Shown: positions 26,662 through 38,155, counted from the stretch's first letter. The stretch: 64,000 nucleotides of DNA from Bordetella parapertussis (GCA_945878065.1 CAMDXA010000004.1:1-64000), one strand, 5' to 3'. Notes: generated by a model not told the origin, from the sequence alone. A program made the numbers and translations.

Positions 26662-27986
26662 AAAATTGGTTGATCTTTTGTGCTGCATGGCTTTTCGTGC
26701 AGCCTTTCGCAGTCGCAGGTATTCCGATCCAATTTTGGACACTGGACAATGGTGCGCGGGTTTATCTGATGGAAGTTCAGGGCCTGCCCATGGTTGACAT
26801 TCAGCTTGAATTTGACGCTGGCAGCAGACGCGATGGCATAGAGCTCAACGGTTTGGCGCAAGCCACCGCCATGATGCTCGGCAAAGGCGTTCGGGCGCAA
26901 TACGGCACGCCTGCCTTGGATGAAAACCAGTTGGGTGAAGCTTGGGCCGATTTAGGAGCTTCCGCAGGGGCTTCCGTATCTAATGACCGCATGAGCCTGA
27001 GCTTGCGCAGTTTGACCCGTCCTGAGTTGCTAGACCAAGCCGTTGCTCTGGCAGCACGCCAGTTGTCTTCGCCATCTTTTCCCGCCGATGTTTGGAAAAA
27101 CGAACGGGAACGCTGGATTGCCAGTTTGCGCGAGTCTCAAACCAAGCCCAATGTCATCGCCTCTGAAGCTTTCGCCAAAGCGGTGTATGGCACCCATCCC
27201 TATGGACAAGATGCCGATGAAAGCAGTCTGCGCCGTATCGAACCGTCGCAAATGAAAACCTTTCATGCCCGCTACGTGGTCCCTTGCCGGGCAAAGATCA
27301 GCATCGTGGGCGCGTTGAACAAGGCGCAGGCCACAGAAAAATTGACGCAATTGCTCAAAGGCTTGCCGTCAAATAACGCCTGTGAAGTGTTGCCTCTGGT
27401 CGAAGACGTGCAATCCCTGAGGGCAGCCAACCGCATTGACATCCCGTTCGAGTCCGCGCAAGCGCATGTGTTCATCGGCCAACCCGGTGTTGCCAGACAG
27501 CATCCCGATTTTTTGGCACTCACCGTCGGTAACTATGTACTGGGTGGTGGTGGCTTCGTGTCCCGATTGACCGATCAAGTCAGGGAAAAACGCGGCCTGA
27601 GTTACAGCGTTTACAGCTATTTCTCCCCCGGACAACATGCCGGCGCATTTACCGTGGGTTTGCAAACCCGGCCTGACCAAGCTGGACAAGCCATTGAGGT
27701 GGCCACCCAAGTCGTGCGCGACTTTGTGAAAGAAGGACCGAGCAATGCAGAAGTGCAAGCTGCAAAAGACTTTCTGATTGGCGGTTTTGCTTTGCGCTTG
27801 GACAGTAATCGCAAATTGATGGACAACCTCAGCAATATTGCTTGGTTTGATTTGCCATTAGATTACCTTGATACATGGACCACCAACGTCCAAAAGTTAA
27901 CGGCGTCGGATATTCAACAGGCATTCGCCAGAAACCTGCAACCCGAGCGCATGGTCACCGTGGTGCTTGGCGCTGCGGCACCATGA
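26658..27986 (+). CDS. M16 family protein without zinc motif (regulatory partner)
   Basis: This 442-residue protein has a signal peptide ending VAGIP and the M16 fold. At the position of HxxEH it has NGLAQATAMMLGKG, so it cannot bind the catalytic zinc. The glycine-rich loop LGGGGFVSRLTDQVREKRGL typical of the substrate-handling subunit is present. With the upstream gene it forms the familiar alpha/beta pair of M16B heterodimers. Overlaps the stop of the upstream gene and the start of rsmD, ATGA on both sides. Confidence 0.88.
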   Translation: MKNWLIFCAAWLFVQPFAVAGIPIQFWTLDNGARVYLMEVQGLPMVDIQLEFDAGSRRDGIELNGLAQATAMMLGKGVRAQYGTPALDENQLGEAWADLGASAGASVSNDRMSLSLRSLTRPELLDQAVALAARQLSSPSFPADVWKNERERWIASLRESQTKPNVIASEAFAKAVYGTHPYGQDADESSLRRIEPSQMKTFHARYVVPCRAKISIVGALNKAQATEKLTQLLKGLPSNNACEVLPLVEDVQSLRAANRIDIPFESAQAHVFIGQPGVARQHPDFLALTVGNYVLGGGGFVSRLTDQVREKRGLSYSVYSYFSPGQHAGAFTVGLQTRPDQAGQAIEVATQVVRDFVKEGPSNAEVQAAKDFLIGGFALRLDSNRKLMDNLSNIAWFDLPLDYLDTWTTNVQKLTASDIQQAFARNLQPERMVTVVLGAAAP

Positions 27987-28540
27987 ATAACGGCGAAGTC
28001 CGCATCATTGGCGGACAGTGGAAGCGCAGCAAATTGCCTGTGGGCAAATTGCCAGGTCTGCGCCCCACACCGGACAGGGTAAGAGAAACCTTGTTCAATT
28101 GGTTGGGTCAAGATTTAACCGGTTGGCATTGCGCCGATCCATTTGCCGGCAGCGGTGCGCTGGGATTTGAAGCCGCTTCACGTGGCGCTGCGTCGGTGTT
28201 CCTGTCTGATGCCAGCACTGAATGCGTGGCTGCTTTGCAAAAAGCCAAAGACCGTTTAGATGCCGCTCAACTACGTATCCAGCGCTCCGATGGCTTGGCC
28301 GTTTTGCGACAGTTGCCAGCGGGCAGCCAAGACTTGGTGTTTTTAGATCCACCCTACGACTACCCCCACCATGAACTTGCCTTGAAATTGGCCCGCCAAT
28401 GCCTCAAGCCAGAGGGCTTGGTTTACTTGGAGGCTGACAAAGCTTGGCGCGATGACGTGCTGCACCCCTTGGGTTGGACGCTGAGTCGCCATTTGAAAGC
28501 AGGCTCTGTGCATGCGCACCTGTTGCAGGCAGGGGCATAA
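27983..28540 (+). CDS. rsmD: 16S rRNA (guanine(966)-N2)-methyltransferase
   Basis: A 185-residue methyltransferase with EVRIIGGQWKRSKL at the start, then GLRPTPDRVRETLFNWL, the SAM loop ADPFAGSGALGFEAASRG, and the N-methyltransferase catalytic motif FLDPPYDY. It modifies G966 of 16S rRNA in the assembling 30S subunit. ATG 27983 overlaps the stop of the M16 gene. coaD follows 31 bp later, the usual rsmD-coaD arrangement. Confidence 0.95.
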   Translation: MNNGEVRIIGGQWKRSKLPVGKLPGLRPTPDRVRETLFNWLGQDLTGWHCADPFAGSGALGFEAASRGAASVFLSDASTECVAALQKAKDRLDAAQLRIQRSDGLAVLRQLPAGSQDLVFLDPPYDYPHHELALKLARQCLKPEGLVYLEADKAWRDDVLHPLGWTLSRHLKAGSVHAHLLQAGA

Positions 28541-28571
28541 TCGCACAGGAAATAGCTTCCTAAGGAATGAC

Positions 28572-29060
28572 ATGAGTGACCCTGTGATTGCGCTTTACCC
28601 GGGCACCTTTGACCCGATCACTTTGGGGCATGAAGACATCGTGCGTCGCACCGCGCGAATGTTTGACACGGTGGTGATTGCTGTGGCCCGAGCGCACCAC
28701 AAAAAAACCATGTTCACTTTGGAGCAACGCCTAGAGATGACGCGCCAAGCGTTGGCCGATTGCCCCAATGTGCAAGTACATACCTTTGACGGATTGGTGA
28801 TTGAATTTGCCAAGTCGCTCAATGCCAAAACCATGGTGCGCGGCATTCGTTCAATGACTGATTTTGATTATGAATTTCAACTGGCTGGCATGAACCGGCG
28901 TTTGGCTCCGGAAATTGACACGGTATTTTTGAACACACTCGATGTTTATCAATGCATTTCCAGCACCTTGGTCAGAGAAATATCGGTATTGGGCGGTGAT
29001 GTGGCGCAGTTTGTTTCTGCGCCAGTTTTTCAATCCATGCAAACCCACGCCAAAACCTAG
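28572..29060 (+). CDS. coaD: Phosphopantetheine adenylyltransferase
   Basis: A 162-residue nucleotidyltransferase beginning VIALYPGTFDPITLGHEDI, with the T/HxGH motif, and the later RGIRSMTDFDYEFQLAGMN and ISSTLVREI. It makes dephospho-CoA from phosphopantetheine and ATP, the penultimate step of CoA synthesis. ATG 28572 was chosen by family length. It is downstream of rsmD. Confidence 0.96.
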   Translation: MSDPVIALYPGTFDPITLGHEDIVRRTARMFDTVVIAVARAHHKKTMFTLEQRLEMTRQALADCPNVQVHTFDGLVIEFAKSLNAKTMVRGIRSMTDFDYEFQLAGMNRRLAPEIDTVFLNTLDVYQCISSTLVREISVLGGDVAQFVSAPVFQSMQTHAKT

Positions 29061-29659
<599 letters not shown>

Positions 29660-30310
29660 TGGGTTTGCCTTCCTTGGATGGAATGGCCGCCGCCGGTCTT
29701 GGCGGTTTGGGCCGTGGCGGTTTGCTGGTGTGCACCATTTGGGTGGCTTTCACCATGTCACCGCTCGCCAAGAAGGCTAAGGCTTTGAGGGTTCTGTCTA
29801 TGCAAGTGTCAATCACTGTTTTTTGATCCGGCGCTGGCTTTTTCAGCACCCAGTGCAGTACCTCAGATTTCACGCCGGGATGTCCAATGCCAATACGTAA
29901 ACGCCAGTAAGCGTCACTGCCGAGTTGGGCATGGATATCACGCAAACCGTTGTGACCCGCGTGGCTGCCACCGAATTTCATCTTGGCTTCGCCGGGCACC
30001 ACATCGAGCTCATCATGGACCACCAGAATTTCTTCGGGTTGAATTTTGAAAAATTTGGCCAATGCCGCTACCGATTTACCCGACAGATTCATGAACGTGG
30101 CAGGCTTTAGCAGCCAAATGGTGTGCCCTTCAAACTGGGTGCGCACCGCCCAGCCGTGGTAATTTTTTTCCGGCTGCAAGCTGACTTTGAGTTGGGCCGC
30201 CAATTGATCGATCCACCAGAAACCGGCATTGTGTCGGGTGTCTTCGTATTCAGTGCCTGGGTTGCCCAAGCCGACAAACAGTTTGATCATGGTGGGAGAT
30301 TATCAGGCGC

Positions 30311-30334
30311 AAAAAAACCCGCCGAGGCGGGTTC
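30311..30334 (-). terminator. Rho-independent terminator after rplY
   Basis: The stem AACCCGCC/GGCGGGTT with loop GAG, followed on the minus strand by a run of seven Ts, lies between rplY and pth. It should reduce read-through from the ribosomal protein gene into pth. Confidence 0.8.
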
Positions 30335-30356
30335 TTTCAGGAAGCAGGGCGAAGAA

Positions 30357-30983
30357 TTACTTCTTGCCTTTGCCCTTGGCAGGAGCCGCAGCAGGTGCAG
30401 CGGCTTCCGGGGCCACTTCTTCAGCCACAGACACGACGCTGACCAGCACCGGGTTGTTTTTGCCATGGACAACAGCTTTCACGCCATTGGGCAAGGTGAT
30501 GTCGTTGACATGCAATGACGTGCCTTTTTTCAGTCCGCTCAAATCGACAGCAATGAACTCTGGCAAATGGGCGGGCAAGCAAGCGATTTCAAGTTCAGTC
30601 ATGACCGGGTTGACCAGACAGGCATCTGCTTTGACTGCGGGTGAATTTTCCTGACCGCTGTAGTGGAGAGGCACTTTCATGTGCAGCATGGTGTCGGCTT
30701 CGACGCGTTGAAAATCGATATGCAACACCAATTGTTTGAACGGGTGGTATTGCACATCGCGCAACAACACTTTAGACGTTTGACCGGCCAGTTCCATTTC
30801 AAGAATGGTGGCGTGGAAGGCTTCTTTTTTCAATGCATGCCACAAGGCATTGTGGTCAAGTTCGATATTGACGGGTTGGTGGGCTTTGCCCCCGTAAACG
30901 ATACCGGGCGTACGACCGGTGATGCGCAGACGGCGGCTCGCACCCGTACCCTGCATAGTGCGCTCAAAAGCGACAAATTTCAT
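30357..30983 (-). CDS. rplY: 50S ribosomal protein L25/general stress protein Ctc
   Basis: A 208-residue long form of L25 with an N-terminal 5S rRNA-binding domain ([20 protein letters not shown]) and a C-terminal TL5-like domain (ISLPNGV-type segment [13 protein letters not shown]). The Ala/Pro/Lys-rich tail ends KGKGKK. It binds 5S rRNA in the large subunit. It lies between prs and pth as in other betaproteobacteria; a strong terminator follows. Confidence 0.95.
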   Translation of the reverse strand: MKFVAFERTMQGTGASRRLRITGRTPGIVYGGKAHQPVNIELDHNALWHALKKEAFHATILEMELAGQTSKVLLRDVQYHPFKQLVLHIDFQRVEADTMLHMKVPLHYSGQENSPAVKADACLVNPVMTELEIACLPAHLPEFIAVDLSGLKKGTSLHVNDITLPNGVKAVVHGKNNPVLVSVVSVAEEVAPEAAAPAAAPAKGKGKK

Positions 30984-31082
30984 GGTTTTCTCCTGTAGAA
31001 GCCCACCGCGACCAGTGTGACTCCGGTTTCACAAAACGAAGCAGCGAACTGCTTCAACACATTGAACCCTAACCGCAACCGC

Positions 31083-32060
31083 TTAGAAAAGCTGGTCTTG
31101 GTCAGAGAACAAACTCATGACCGACTCTCCTTTGGCAATCCTTTGAATCGTTTCAGCGATCAAGGGTGCCACGGAGAGTTGGCGAATTTTTTGGCAGGCC
31201 TGGGCTTCTAGGCTCAGCGGAATGGTGTCGGTCACCACCACCTCGTCCAAGGCGTCGCCTTTGGCGATGCGGTCGATGGCAGGACCAGAAAAAATCGGGT
31301 GCGTGCAGTAAGCGTAAACCTTTTTGGCGCCGCGCTCTTTCAACACTTCTGCGGCTTTTAACAAGGTGCCTGCGGTATCGATCATGTCGTCCATGACTAC
31401 GCAATTGCGGCCTTCAATTTCACCGATGACATGCATGACTTCACTGACATTGGCGCGAGGGCGGCGCTTGTCAATGATGGCCAAGTCGCAATCGAGTTGC
31501 TTGGCCAATGCGCGGGCACGCACCACGCCGCCGACGTCTGGCGATACAACGATCAAATCATCATAATTTTTTAAACGCAAATCGCCCAGCAGCACTGGTG
31601 ATGCATAAATATTGTCGACGGGAATGTTGAAGAATCCTTGGATCTGGTCTGCATGCAAATCCATGGTCAGGACACGCGCTACACCGACGGTCTGCAATAA
31701 ATCAGCAACCAGTTTGGCAGAAATGGGGACCCTGGAAGAGCGCGGGCGGCGGTCCTGGCGGGCATATCCAAAATAGGGGATCACAGCGCTGATGCGTTCG
31801 GCAGAAGCGCGTTTGAGTGCGTCCACCATGATCAGCAATTCCATCAGGTTTTCGTTGGTGGGGTTGCAAGTGGACTGCACCACAAACACATCCCTGGCAC
31901 GCACATTTTGGTTGATTTCAACTGTGACTTCACCGTCTGAAAACCGGCCAACTTCTGCGGCGCCCAGTCCAATACCCAAATGCCCCGCCACCTCTGCGGC
32001 CAAGCCCGGATTGGCGTTGCCAGTGAAAACCATGAAATCCGGAGTGGAGGCTTGCGACAT
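31083..32060 (-). CDS. prs: Ribose-phosphate pyrophosphokinase
   Basis: A 325-residue enzyme. It shows [20 protein letters not shown], the ATP site [10 protein letters not shown], the metal-binding [15 protein letters not shown], and the PRPP loop [13 protein letters not shown]. It makes PRPP from ribose 5-phosphate and ATP for nucleotide, His and Trp synthesis. It follows tRNA-Gln and ispE on the minus strand. About 100 bp with no evident gene separates it from rplY. Confidence 0.97.
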   Translation of the reverse strand: MSQASTPDFMVFTGNANPGLAAEVAGHLGIGLGAAEVGRFSDGEVTVEINQNVRARDVFVVQSTCNPTNENLMELLIMVDALKRASAERISAVIPYFGYARQDRRPRSSRVPISAKLVADLLQTVGVARVLTMDLHADQIQGFFNIPVDNIYASPVLLGDLRLKNYDDLIVVSPDVGGVVRARALAKQLDCDLAIIDKRRPRANVSEVMHVIGEIEGRNCVVMDDMIDTAGTLLKAAEVLKERGAKKVYAYCTHPIFSGPAIDRIAKGDALDEVVVTDTIPLSLEAQACQKIRQLSVAPLIAETIQRIAKGESVMSLFSDQDQLF

Positions 32061-32148
32061 CTTGGCGACCTGAGGTTAAAGAAATCAAGAGCATTCAGGT
32101 GACGGTGTGCCCGTCAAACCCGGATGCTCTCGTCATAAAGCAATGAAG

Positions 32149-32225
32149 TGGCAGGGGAAGAAGGATTCGAACCTTCGCATGCTGGAATCAAAATCCAGTG
32201 CCTTAACCAACTTGGCGACTCCCCT
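32149..32225 (-). tRNA. tRNA-Gln (anticodon UUG)
   Basis: A 77-base tRNA with encoded CCA, acceptor AGGGGAG/TTCCCCT, GCCAAG in the D arm, anticodon loop TTTTGAT context giving UUG, and T loop TTCGAAT. It sits between ispE and prs, its normal place in betaproteobacteria. Confidence 0.95.
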
Positions 32226-32258
32226 ACACGAGAAACCTGTTTTTCAACAAGTCTCCAG

Positions 32259-33113
32259 TCAAACGTCGCAGGAGACCCACCCGGCCAGGGGATGAATTTC
32301 CAGATTGCTGCACAACTGCAATTGCCAGCCCTTCGGCGGATCGGAAAGCATGGTATCAGACGAAATGCGGGCAAACACCGCGCTGCCTGAACCTGTCATT
32401 CCGGGCCGTAATCCCTGACGGCTGAACCACTCCAAGGATTGGTCAACCTGCGGGCACAAACGCCTGGCAACTGCTTGCAAATCATTACGCCCGAAAGCGA
32501 ATGGACGTGCAGCAAAGTCCGATATTGTAGCAGGTGAAGAATCCCGTTTTAGCTCGGGATGCTTGAATATCTTGGCAGTTTCCAGCCCCTCGGCAGGTTT
32601 GAGAACGGCAAATTTGGCATGCGGCAGCAGCACAGGGGTAATGGTTTCACCAATGCCTTGCACCCACGCATTGCGCCCGCGCAAAAAAAACGGCACATCT
32701 GCACCCAGGGACAAGCCCAATGGCAGCAATTTGGATAGCGGCCAATCCAGTTGCCACAAACGGTTCAAAGCCAATAAAGTCGTGGCAGCGTCAGACGAGC
32801 CGCCGCCCATTCCGGCTTGTGCAGGCACTCTTTTTTCAATTTGAATCAGCGCGCCATGAGAGGTGCCGCTGACTTGTTGCAATAAACGCGCGGCCTTTAA
32901 GCACAAGTCTTCAGCAGGCAATGCATGGGTTAAATCGCGGCGAAGCAATTTACCGTCAGTACGCAAATCAAAATGCAAGATGTCCCACCAGTCGATCAAC
33001 ATGAATGCTGACTCGAGCAGGTGATAGCCATCCTCTCGTCGCCCGGTGATGTGTAAAAAAAGGTTTAGCTTGGCCGGCGCAGGCACATGGTGCAAACGGT
33101 GGGTCAACGCCAT
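32259..33113 (-). CDS. ispE: 4-diphosphocytidyl-2-C-methyl-D-erythritol kinase
   Basis: A 284-residue GHMP kinase. It has the substrate segment APAKLNLFLHITGRREDGYH, the ATP loop PAQAGMGGGSSDAATTLLAL, and the late GMTGSGSAVFA. It performs the ATP-dependent step of the non-mevalonate isoprenoid pathway. It lies 4 bp after lolB and just before tRNA-Gln. Confidence 0.96.
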   Translation of the reverse strand: MALTHRLHHVPAPAKLNLFLHITGRREDGYHLLESAFMLIDWWDILHFDLRTDGKLLRRDLTHALPAEDLCLKAARLLQQVSGTSHGALIQIEKRVPAQAGMGGGSSDAATTLLALNRLWQLDWPLSKLLPLGLSLGADVPFFLRGRNAWVQGIGETITPVLLPHAKFAVLKPAEGLETAKIFKHPELKRDSSPATISDFAARPFAFGRNDLQAVARRLCPQVDQSLEWFSRQGLRPGMTGSGSAVFARISSDTMLSDPPKGWQLQLCSNLEIHPLAGWVSCDV

Positions 33114-33117
33114 GGTG

Positions 33118-33633
33118 TTATTGAGGAGGGTTCAGCAAAAGGGTCAACTGGAGTTTAGGCAAAGGCGTTGTGCGTTCTGCAAATATGCGTCGGCTTCGGG
33201 GCAAGGTTTCCGATTTGATTTGCCAGCCTTCAAGCGATGGCCCGTCTGTTTTGAGCCAAGCCATGAGTGTCGGTAACGGCAACGCCGCACCGGTCAACTG
33301 CTGGGTCAAATCTTCCATAGAAGCAAAATGTTTTTGCTTGTTGCCCTCGGTCAGAACCGCACCGTTAGGTGTCCAACTGGCCACAGCCACCGTGCTACCC
33401 AGCGGCGAGTAAATGGTCAATTCGCCATTCTCAGCCGTGCCTTGGAGATCAAAACTGAAACTGAACTGCTCTGGTTTGTCTTGCAAGATGCGCAACTGCA
33501 AGCGGCCTTCCCAGTGGCCTTGTTGCGCTAGTTCAGTCAGTTTGACTTTGGTGAACAAACCGCAGCCAGAAAGCAGTAAAACCGAAGTGCATAGCCACAG
33601 GGCTGCCAGCCGTTTGAATGGATAAATAGTCAA
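33118..33633 (-). CDS. lolB: Outer-membrane lipoprotein receptor LolB
   Basis: A 171-residue lipoprotein. The signal peptide ends in the lipobox LLLSGCG, and the LolB fold segments WEGRLQLRIL and LTIYSPLGSTVA follow. It accepts lipoproteins from LolA and inserts them in the outer membrane. Its start overlaps the stop of the TPR gene (ATGA), and ispE follows. Confidence 0.92.
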   Translation of the reverse strand: MTIYPFKRLAALWLCTSVLLLSGCGLFTKVKLTELAQQGHWEGRLQLRILQDKPEQFSFSFDLQGTAENGELTIYSPLGSTVAVASWTPNGAVLTEGNKQKHFASMEDLTQQLTGAALPLPTLMAWLKTDGPSLEGWQIKSETLPRSRRIFAERTTPLPKLQLTLLLNPPQ

Positions 33634-35390
33634 AGTTTGACTTTCAGACGCTTGAGAGTTTCTATCAGCAAATCATTTTTTTCATCAATACGGGCGGCTT
33701 CGCGCCAAATCTTGAGGGCTTTGTCTTTTTGCCCCAGGCTCCAAAGTACTTCACCCAAGTGCGTGCCAATTTCAACATCATTTTTCGTGTCGTAAGCGCG
33801 TTGCAAAATGGCCAGCGCCGCTTGCTTGTTTCCCATGCGGAATTCGACCCAGCCCAAACTGTCTGTGATCATGGGGTCTTCCGGCGAAAACTCCAACGCC
33901 TTGACGATCAGTTCACGCGCTTCAGGCAATCGCATATTGCGGTCTGCCAAGGCGTAGCCCAAAGCGTTGTAGGCATGCTCAAAGCTGGGCTTTTCTGCAA
34001 TGATGCTGCGCAGCAATCGCTCCATTTCATCCAGAAGGTTGAGCTTTTCAGCCATCATGGCCAGTTCGTAGCGCAGATCCAAATCTTCGGGTTCTTCGGC
34101 AACGGCTTTGCGCAATAACTGGTAGCCGGGTTCGTACATTTTGTAGTCACGCAGCAGTTTCAATTCGGCTTGTAATTTGGTGCGTTTGGCTTGCGGGTTG
34201 TTGTCGGGCAATTGCGCGAGCAATGCCCTTGCTTTGGCCATGTCGCCTCGGCTGGCCAGCAAATTGGCGCGTTGCACTTGTACCTGCGTGGCAGATTGTG
34301 GGTCTTGTATTTTCGCCAGCCAAGATTCTGCTTCAGCAGGTTTTTTCTCTTTGGTGGCGATTTGCGACAACATCAAATATGCCTGCGATAAGCGAGCATC
34401 TTCTTTGGTTTTTTCGATATCGATGTAGCGAAGCAAGGCCTTTCTCGCGTCATCGTTTTGGTTTTGTTCCATGGCCAGCGCGCCTTGCAATAACCACGCA
34501 TCTGCAAAATCGGGGTGGCTCTTGTTGAGCAGTTCTAACTCGGCGCTGGCTTGCGGCAAGCGTTGGTTATCTATCAATACGCGTGCATAGCTCAATCGCA
34601 TATGCGGCGGTGAGTCATTGCTGAGTACGCTTTTTAGCAAGTCCTCAGCCTCGGGAACGCCCAGTGAAAACAATTCCAACGCTAAAAAGCCGGGCTCCAT
34701 GGCAGAAGGGTTGCGGGCCAATGCTTTTTTCACCGCTTCCACCGCTTGAGGCAATTTTTTGGCTGACACCCGCATGCGCCCAATGGCCGTCCAACTGGCA
34801 GCCGCTGTCAGAGGCTTATCGACAAATGGCACCAGTGCTTGTTCCACCACAGCCGTTGCCAACTCCTGGTCCTTGACCTGGGCATAAAGTTGCGGCAGGC
34901 CATTGATCAACAGCACTTGTTCGGATTCGGGGGCCAGCTGCACATAAGCGCGCAAAGGCATCAGGGTTTCGGGCAACTGGTTCAAAGCCACCAGAATTTG
35001 CAGCACATGCTGGTTGGCTTGGCGCGACATAGGAAACGCTTTTTTCCAAATACGTGCACCTTCTAATGCGGTCGTTCCGTTGCGGGCAGTCAGGGCAATT
35101 TCAACCGCGCGCTTGTAGACCGCTTCATCGCCAGACTTCCTGGCCGCATCAAGCATCAACGAATAAGCTGCGCCCAGGTCACCTTCGCTGACTTTCATCT
35201 CCCCCAACATGATCAACATGGCTGTTTCAGCGTTGAGGTTGGAATTTTTGATCACCTCGGGCTTGTCGCCACTAGCAGCCTCTGGCGTGGTCTGCGCCTG
35301 GGCGGACAGGATGCCGCCGCCAAGAAAAACCATACAGGCCAGAGCAATTGAGCCGAGGGGGGAAAGACGGAGCTTGAGGGATGTATTCAT
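33630..35390 (-). CDS. Periplasmic TPR protein upstream of lolB
   Basis: A 586-residue exported protein. It has a signal peptide (ILSAQA, about residue 32) and many TPR units spread along the chain, ending with EFSPEDPMITDSLGWVEFRMG, a typical final repeat. Family members always sit before lolB/ispE in betaproteobacteria and probably act in outer-membrane biogenesis as protein scaffolds; this is inferred from position. It is divergent from mutM. Confidence 0.85.
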   Translation of the reverse strand: MNTSLKLRLSPLGSIALACMVFLGGGILSAQAQTTPEAASGDKPEVIKNSNLNAETAMLIMLGEMKVSEGDLGAAYSLMLDAARKSGDEAVYKRAVEIALTARNGTTALEGARIWKKAFPMSRQANQHVLQILVALNQLPETLMPLRAYVQLAPESEQVLLINGLPQLYAQVKDQELATAVVEQALVPFVDKPLTAAASWTAIGRMRVSAKKLPQAVEAVKKALARNPSAMEPGFLALELFSLGVPEAEDLLKSVLSNDSPPHMRLSYARVLIDNQRLPQASAELELLNKSHPDFADAWLLQGALAMEQNQNDDARKALLRYIDIEKTKEDARLSQAYLMLSQIATKEKKPAEAESWLAKIQDPQSATQVQVQRANLLASRGDMAKARALLAQLPDNNPQAKRTKLQAELKLLRDYKMYEPGYQLLRKAVAEEPEDLDLRYELAMMAEKLNLLDEMERLLRSIIAEKPSFEHAYNALGYALADRNMRLPEARELIVKALEFSPEDPMITDSLGWVEFRMGNKQAALAILQRAYDTKNDVEIGTHLGEVLWSLGQKDKALKIWREAARIDEKNDLLIETLKRLKVKL

Positions 35391-35429
35391 TGAAGAATGA
35401 TAATCCCAGCGATTGATAAAGTCTGCCCC

Positions 35430-36245
35430 ATGCCTGAATTACCCGAGGTTGAAGTAACCCGATTGAGTTTTGCCCCGGCCATTGCTGGGGCAAATATCCT
35501 GAATGTGCAGCTTGGTAAGCCTTTGCGCTGGCCGTTGTCATGTCAAACAGATGCCTTGATCGGCAGGCAGGTGCTGCAAGTCAGGCGTCGCGGTAAATAT
35601 TTATTACTCGATTTGTCGCAAGGAATATTGCTCATTCACCTGGGTATGTCTGGTTCGCTGACATTTGCAACACAGGCACCGCCTGCTGGCAAGCATGACC
35701 ATTTTGATTTGTTCACGAGCCAGGGTTTATTGCGCCTGCATGACCCTAGGCGTTTTGGCGCTGTGGTTTATGTGGACAGTGAATCGGATGCCTTGGCGGT
35801 CAAGTTGCTGGGACGATTGGGGGTAGAGCCCTTGGAAGACAGTTTTGACCCCATTGCATTTGCAACCGGTTTAAAAAAGAAAAATGCACCAGTCAAGCAA
35901 GTATTGCTGGCGGGCGAGTTGGTGGTGGGGGTGGGAAATATTTACGCCAGTGAGGCCTTGTTTTTGGCGGGCATACGGCCCGCCACCCGAGCCTCTCGCA
36001 TCAGCAAACCCAGAGCGTTTAAATTGCACCAAGCCATTCGAGAAGTGTTGGCCAGCGCCGTTGAAAAGGGCGGCAGCAGTTTGCGCGATTTCTCCAACGC
36101 CCAAGGGCAAAATGGCTACTTCCAATTGCAAGCAAATGTCTATGACCGGGCCGGTCTGCCATGTCGCATCTGTGCTGCACCTATCAAGCGTCTGGTTCAA
36201 GGCCAGCGTTCAAGTTTTTATTGCCCGCTGTGTCAAAAGCCCTGA
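35430..36245 (+). CDS. mutM: Formamidopyrimidine-DNA glycosylase
   Basis: A 271-residue DNA repair enzyme. The N-terminus [10 protein letters not shown] supplies the catalytic proline and glutamate. It also has HLGMSGSL, the helix-two-turn-helix [14 protein letters not shown], and a C-terminal zinc finger [10 protein letters not shown]...FYCPLCQ. It removes 8-oxoguanine and other oxidised purines. ATG 35430 gives the mandatory MPELPE start. It overlaps mutY, so the two partners of the 8-oxoguanine repair system form one unit. Confidence 0.97.
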   Translation: MPELPEVEVTRLSFAPAIAGANILNVQLGKPLRWPLSCQTDALIGRQVLQVRRRGKYLLLDLSQGILLIHLGMSGSLTFATQAPPAGKHDHFDLFTSQGLLRLHDPRRFGAVVYVDSESDALAVKLLGRLGVEPLEDSFDPIAFATGLKKKNAPVKQVLLAGELVVGVGNIYASEALFLAGIRPATRASRISKPRAFKLHQAIREVLASAVEKGGSSLRDFSNAQGQNGYFQLQANVYDRAGLPCRICAAPIKRLVQGQRSSFYCPLCQKP

Positions 36246-37264
36246 GCCCATTTGCTGTTCGCTTGGTGCAATGGCAGCGCCAACATGGCCGCCATGATTT
36301 GCCGTGGCAAAACACCCGCGACCCGTACCGGGTGTGGTTGTCTGAAATCATGTTGCAGCAAACGCAGGTGGTCACGGTCATGGGTTACTACCAACGTTTT
36401 TTACAAGCATTTCCTGATGTGCAAACATTGGCCGCTGCGCACTTGGACCAAGTGCTGGGTTTGTGGAGCGGATTAGGTTATTACAGCCGAGCCCGCCATT
36501 TGCACGCCTGCGCCAAGCAAGTGGTCGATGAATTCGCTGGCGTTTTCCCCCGCCACTCGGCGCAATTGCAGACTTTGAAAGGCATCGGTCCGTCTACAGC
36601 GGCCGCGATTGCATCGCTGTGTTTTGAAGAGCGGGTGGCTATCTTGGATGGCAATGTCAAGCGCGTCTTAACCCGGCACCAAGGTTTCGCATGGGATGTA
36701 TCAGTGTCCACGCATGAAAAAAAATTGTGGGAACTTGCTAAGCAGTGCTTGCCTGCAACTGGCTTAGACATGCCTTCTTACACACAGGGCATCATGGATT
36801 TAGGCGCAACCTTGTGCACCCGAGCAGCACCGTCATGCCAACGCTGTCCGGTACATGCAGATTGCGTGGCATTTGCCAATGGCAATCCGACGAACTACCC
36901 GGTCAAAACTCGCAAGATCAAACGCAGTGCTGAGAGCCTGTGGTTATTGTGTGTCACGACATTGCAAGGAGATGTCTGGTTGCGTCAACGTCCGCCAACC
37001 GGTGTCTGGGCCGGCTTGTATACCCAGCCCATCTTTGAGGCTGAGGACCGTGTGCTGTCAACGCTGCCACAGAAATGGCGCCACCTATTAAATGTACAAA
37101 CTGCTTTCACACATGTATTGACCCACAAAGACTTGCATATTCATGCCTGTCACCTGGCCTTGCCCAAGCGCATAGCTTTGGGAGAAGGGGCTTGGTTCTC
37201 GCCGAGCGAATGGCCTGCATTGGGCTTGCCAGCACCGGTCAGGAAATTGTTAGAGCGCAGCTGA
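36230..37264 (+). CDS. mutY: A/G-specific adenine glycosylase
   Basis: This enzyme has the sequence [20 protein letters not shown], the helix-hairpin-helix [15 protein letters not shown], the catalytic Asp in [10 protein letters not shown], and the 4Fe-4S motif [19 protein letters not shown]-terminal NUDIX-like recognition domain follows. It excises adenine mispaired with 8-oxoguanine. I used GTG 36230 (reads MSKALSPF), which overlaps mutM by 16 bp; the frame is open to an ATG at 36161 inside mutM, but that extension is not family-like. Confidence 0.93.
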   Translation: MSKALSPFAVRLVQWQRQHGRHDLPWQNTRDPYRVWLSEIMLQQTQVVTVMGYYQRFLQAFPDVQTLAAAHLDQVLGLWSGLGYYSRARHLHACAKQVVDEFAGVFPRHSAQLQTLKGIGPSTAAAIASLCFEERVAILDGNVKRVLTRHQGFAWDVSVSTHEKKLWELAKQCLPATGLDMPSYTQGIMDLGATLCTRAAPSCQRCPVHADCVAFANGNPTNYPVKTRKIKRSAESLWLLCVTTLQGDVWLRQRPPTGVWAGLYTQPIFEAEDRVLSTLPQKWRHLLNVQTAFTHVLTHKDLHIHACHLALPKRIALGEGAWFSPSEWPALGLPAPVRKLLERS

Positions 37265-37285
37265 CTATAGGGTTCAAGCACGTGT

Positions 37286-38155
37286 TTAAGTCGCGTCAAG
37301 TTCGCGGTGCCGCTTGAGACTCACCCAATGCTGGGCAAACTGTTGTTGCAGTTGCTCGACCAGATAGACAGAACGATGCTGTCCGCCGGTGCAACCAATG
37401 GCAACCGTGACATAACTGCGGTGGTCTTTTTTGAGGGCTGGCAGCCATTGGTTTAAAAATTGGGCGATTTGCTGCGCCATGGCTTGAACCGGGGCTTGGG
37501 TGTGTAGCCAGTCTGCAACTTGCTTGTCGCGTCCGGTGAGCACACGTAAATCGGTTTCGTAATGCGGGTTGGGCAACATGCGTACATCAAATACAAAGTC
37601 AGCATGGACTGGAATGCCACGCTTGAATGCAAATGACTCAAACATCAGAGTCAGTTGTGAGCCGGCGGCAGTGACCAAGTCGTGGATATAGCTTTGTAAC
37701 TTGCTGGCGCGCAATTGGCTGGTGTCAATGATGTGAGACTCTTCGCGCAAATCAGCCAGCAACTGGCGTTCGAGTTCAATGGCATTCATCAAATCGCGCG
37801 CACTTTGGCTGCCGCTGGCAGAGGCGTGCGACAGCGGATGGTTGCGCCGCGTTTCTGAAAAACGCCGCAGCAAAGTATCGGTGCCCGCATCTAAAAATAG
37901 CAACCTGACATTGACTTCGTGGCTTCGCAATTGCGCCAACTGTGAAGGAACGGTGTGCAATGCGTTGGCACTTCGTACATCCATCGCGATGGCCACTTTT
38001 TGCGACGCCTTGCGGTCTTCAAGTTGTACAAACGGTATCAACAATTCTGGGGGCAGGTTATCAACGCAGTAATAACCGGCGTCTTCGAGTGCGTGCAAGG
38101 CGATGGACTTGCCAGAACCCGACATGCCGGTGATCAACACCAGTTCGCGCTTCAT
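37286..38155 (-). CDS. rapZ: RNase adapter protein RapZ (YvcJ family)
   Basis: A 289-residue nucleotide-binding protein with Walker [17 protein letters not shown], then DNLPPELL and [19 protein letters not shown]. The C-terminal [15 protein letters not shown] is a Cys/Gly/His signature. In E. coli it presents the small RNA GlmZ to RNase E to control glucosamine 6-phosphate; a second-messenger role in other bacteria is also known. It is coupled by ATGA to recN, and the hprK/pts genes often next to it are absent here. Confidence 0.93.
   Translation of the reverse strand: MKRELVLITGMSGSGKSIALHALEDAGYYCVDNLPPELLIPFVQLEDRKASQKVAIAMDVRSANALHTVPSQLAQLRSHEVNVRLLFLDAGTDTLLRRFSETRRNHPLSHASASGSQSARDLMNAIELERQLLADLREESHIIDTSQLRASKLQSYIHDLVTAAGSQLTLMFESFAFKRGIPVHADFVFDVRMLPNPHYETDLRVLTGRDKQVADWLHTQAPVQAMAQQIAQFLNQWLPALKKDHRSYVTVAIGCTGGQHRSVYLVEQLQQQFAQHWVSLKRHRELDAT

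Noticed and set aside
32101..32115. Small inverted repeat GACGGTGTGCCCGTC between prs and tRNA-Gln
   Set aside because: Short stem without a T run on either strand; may be chance.
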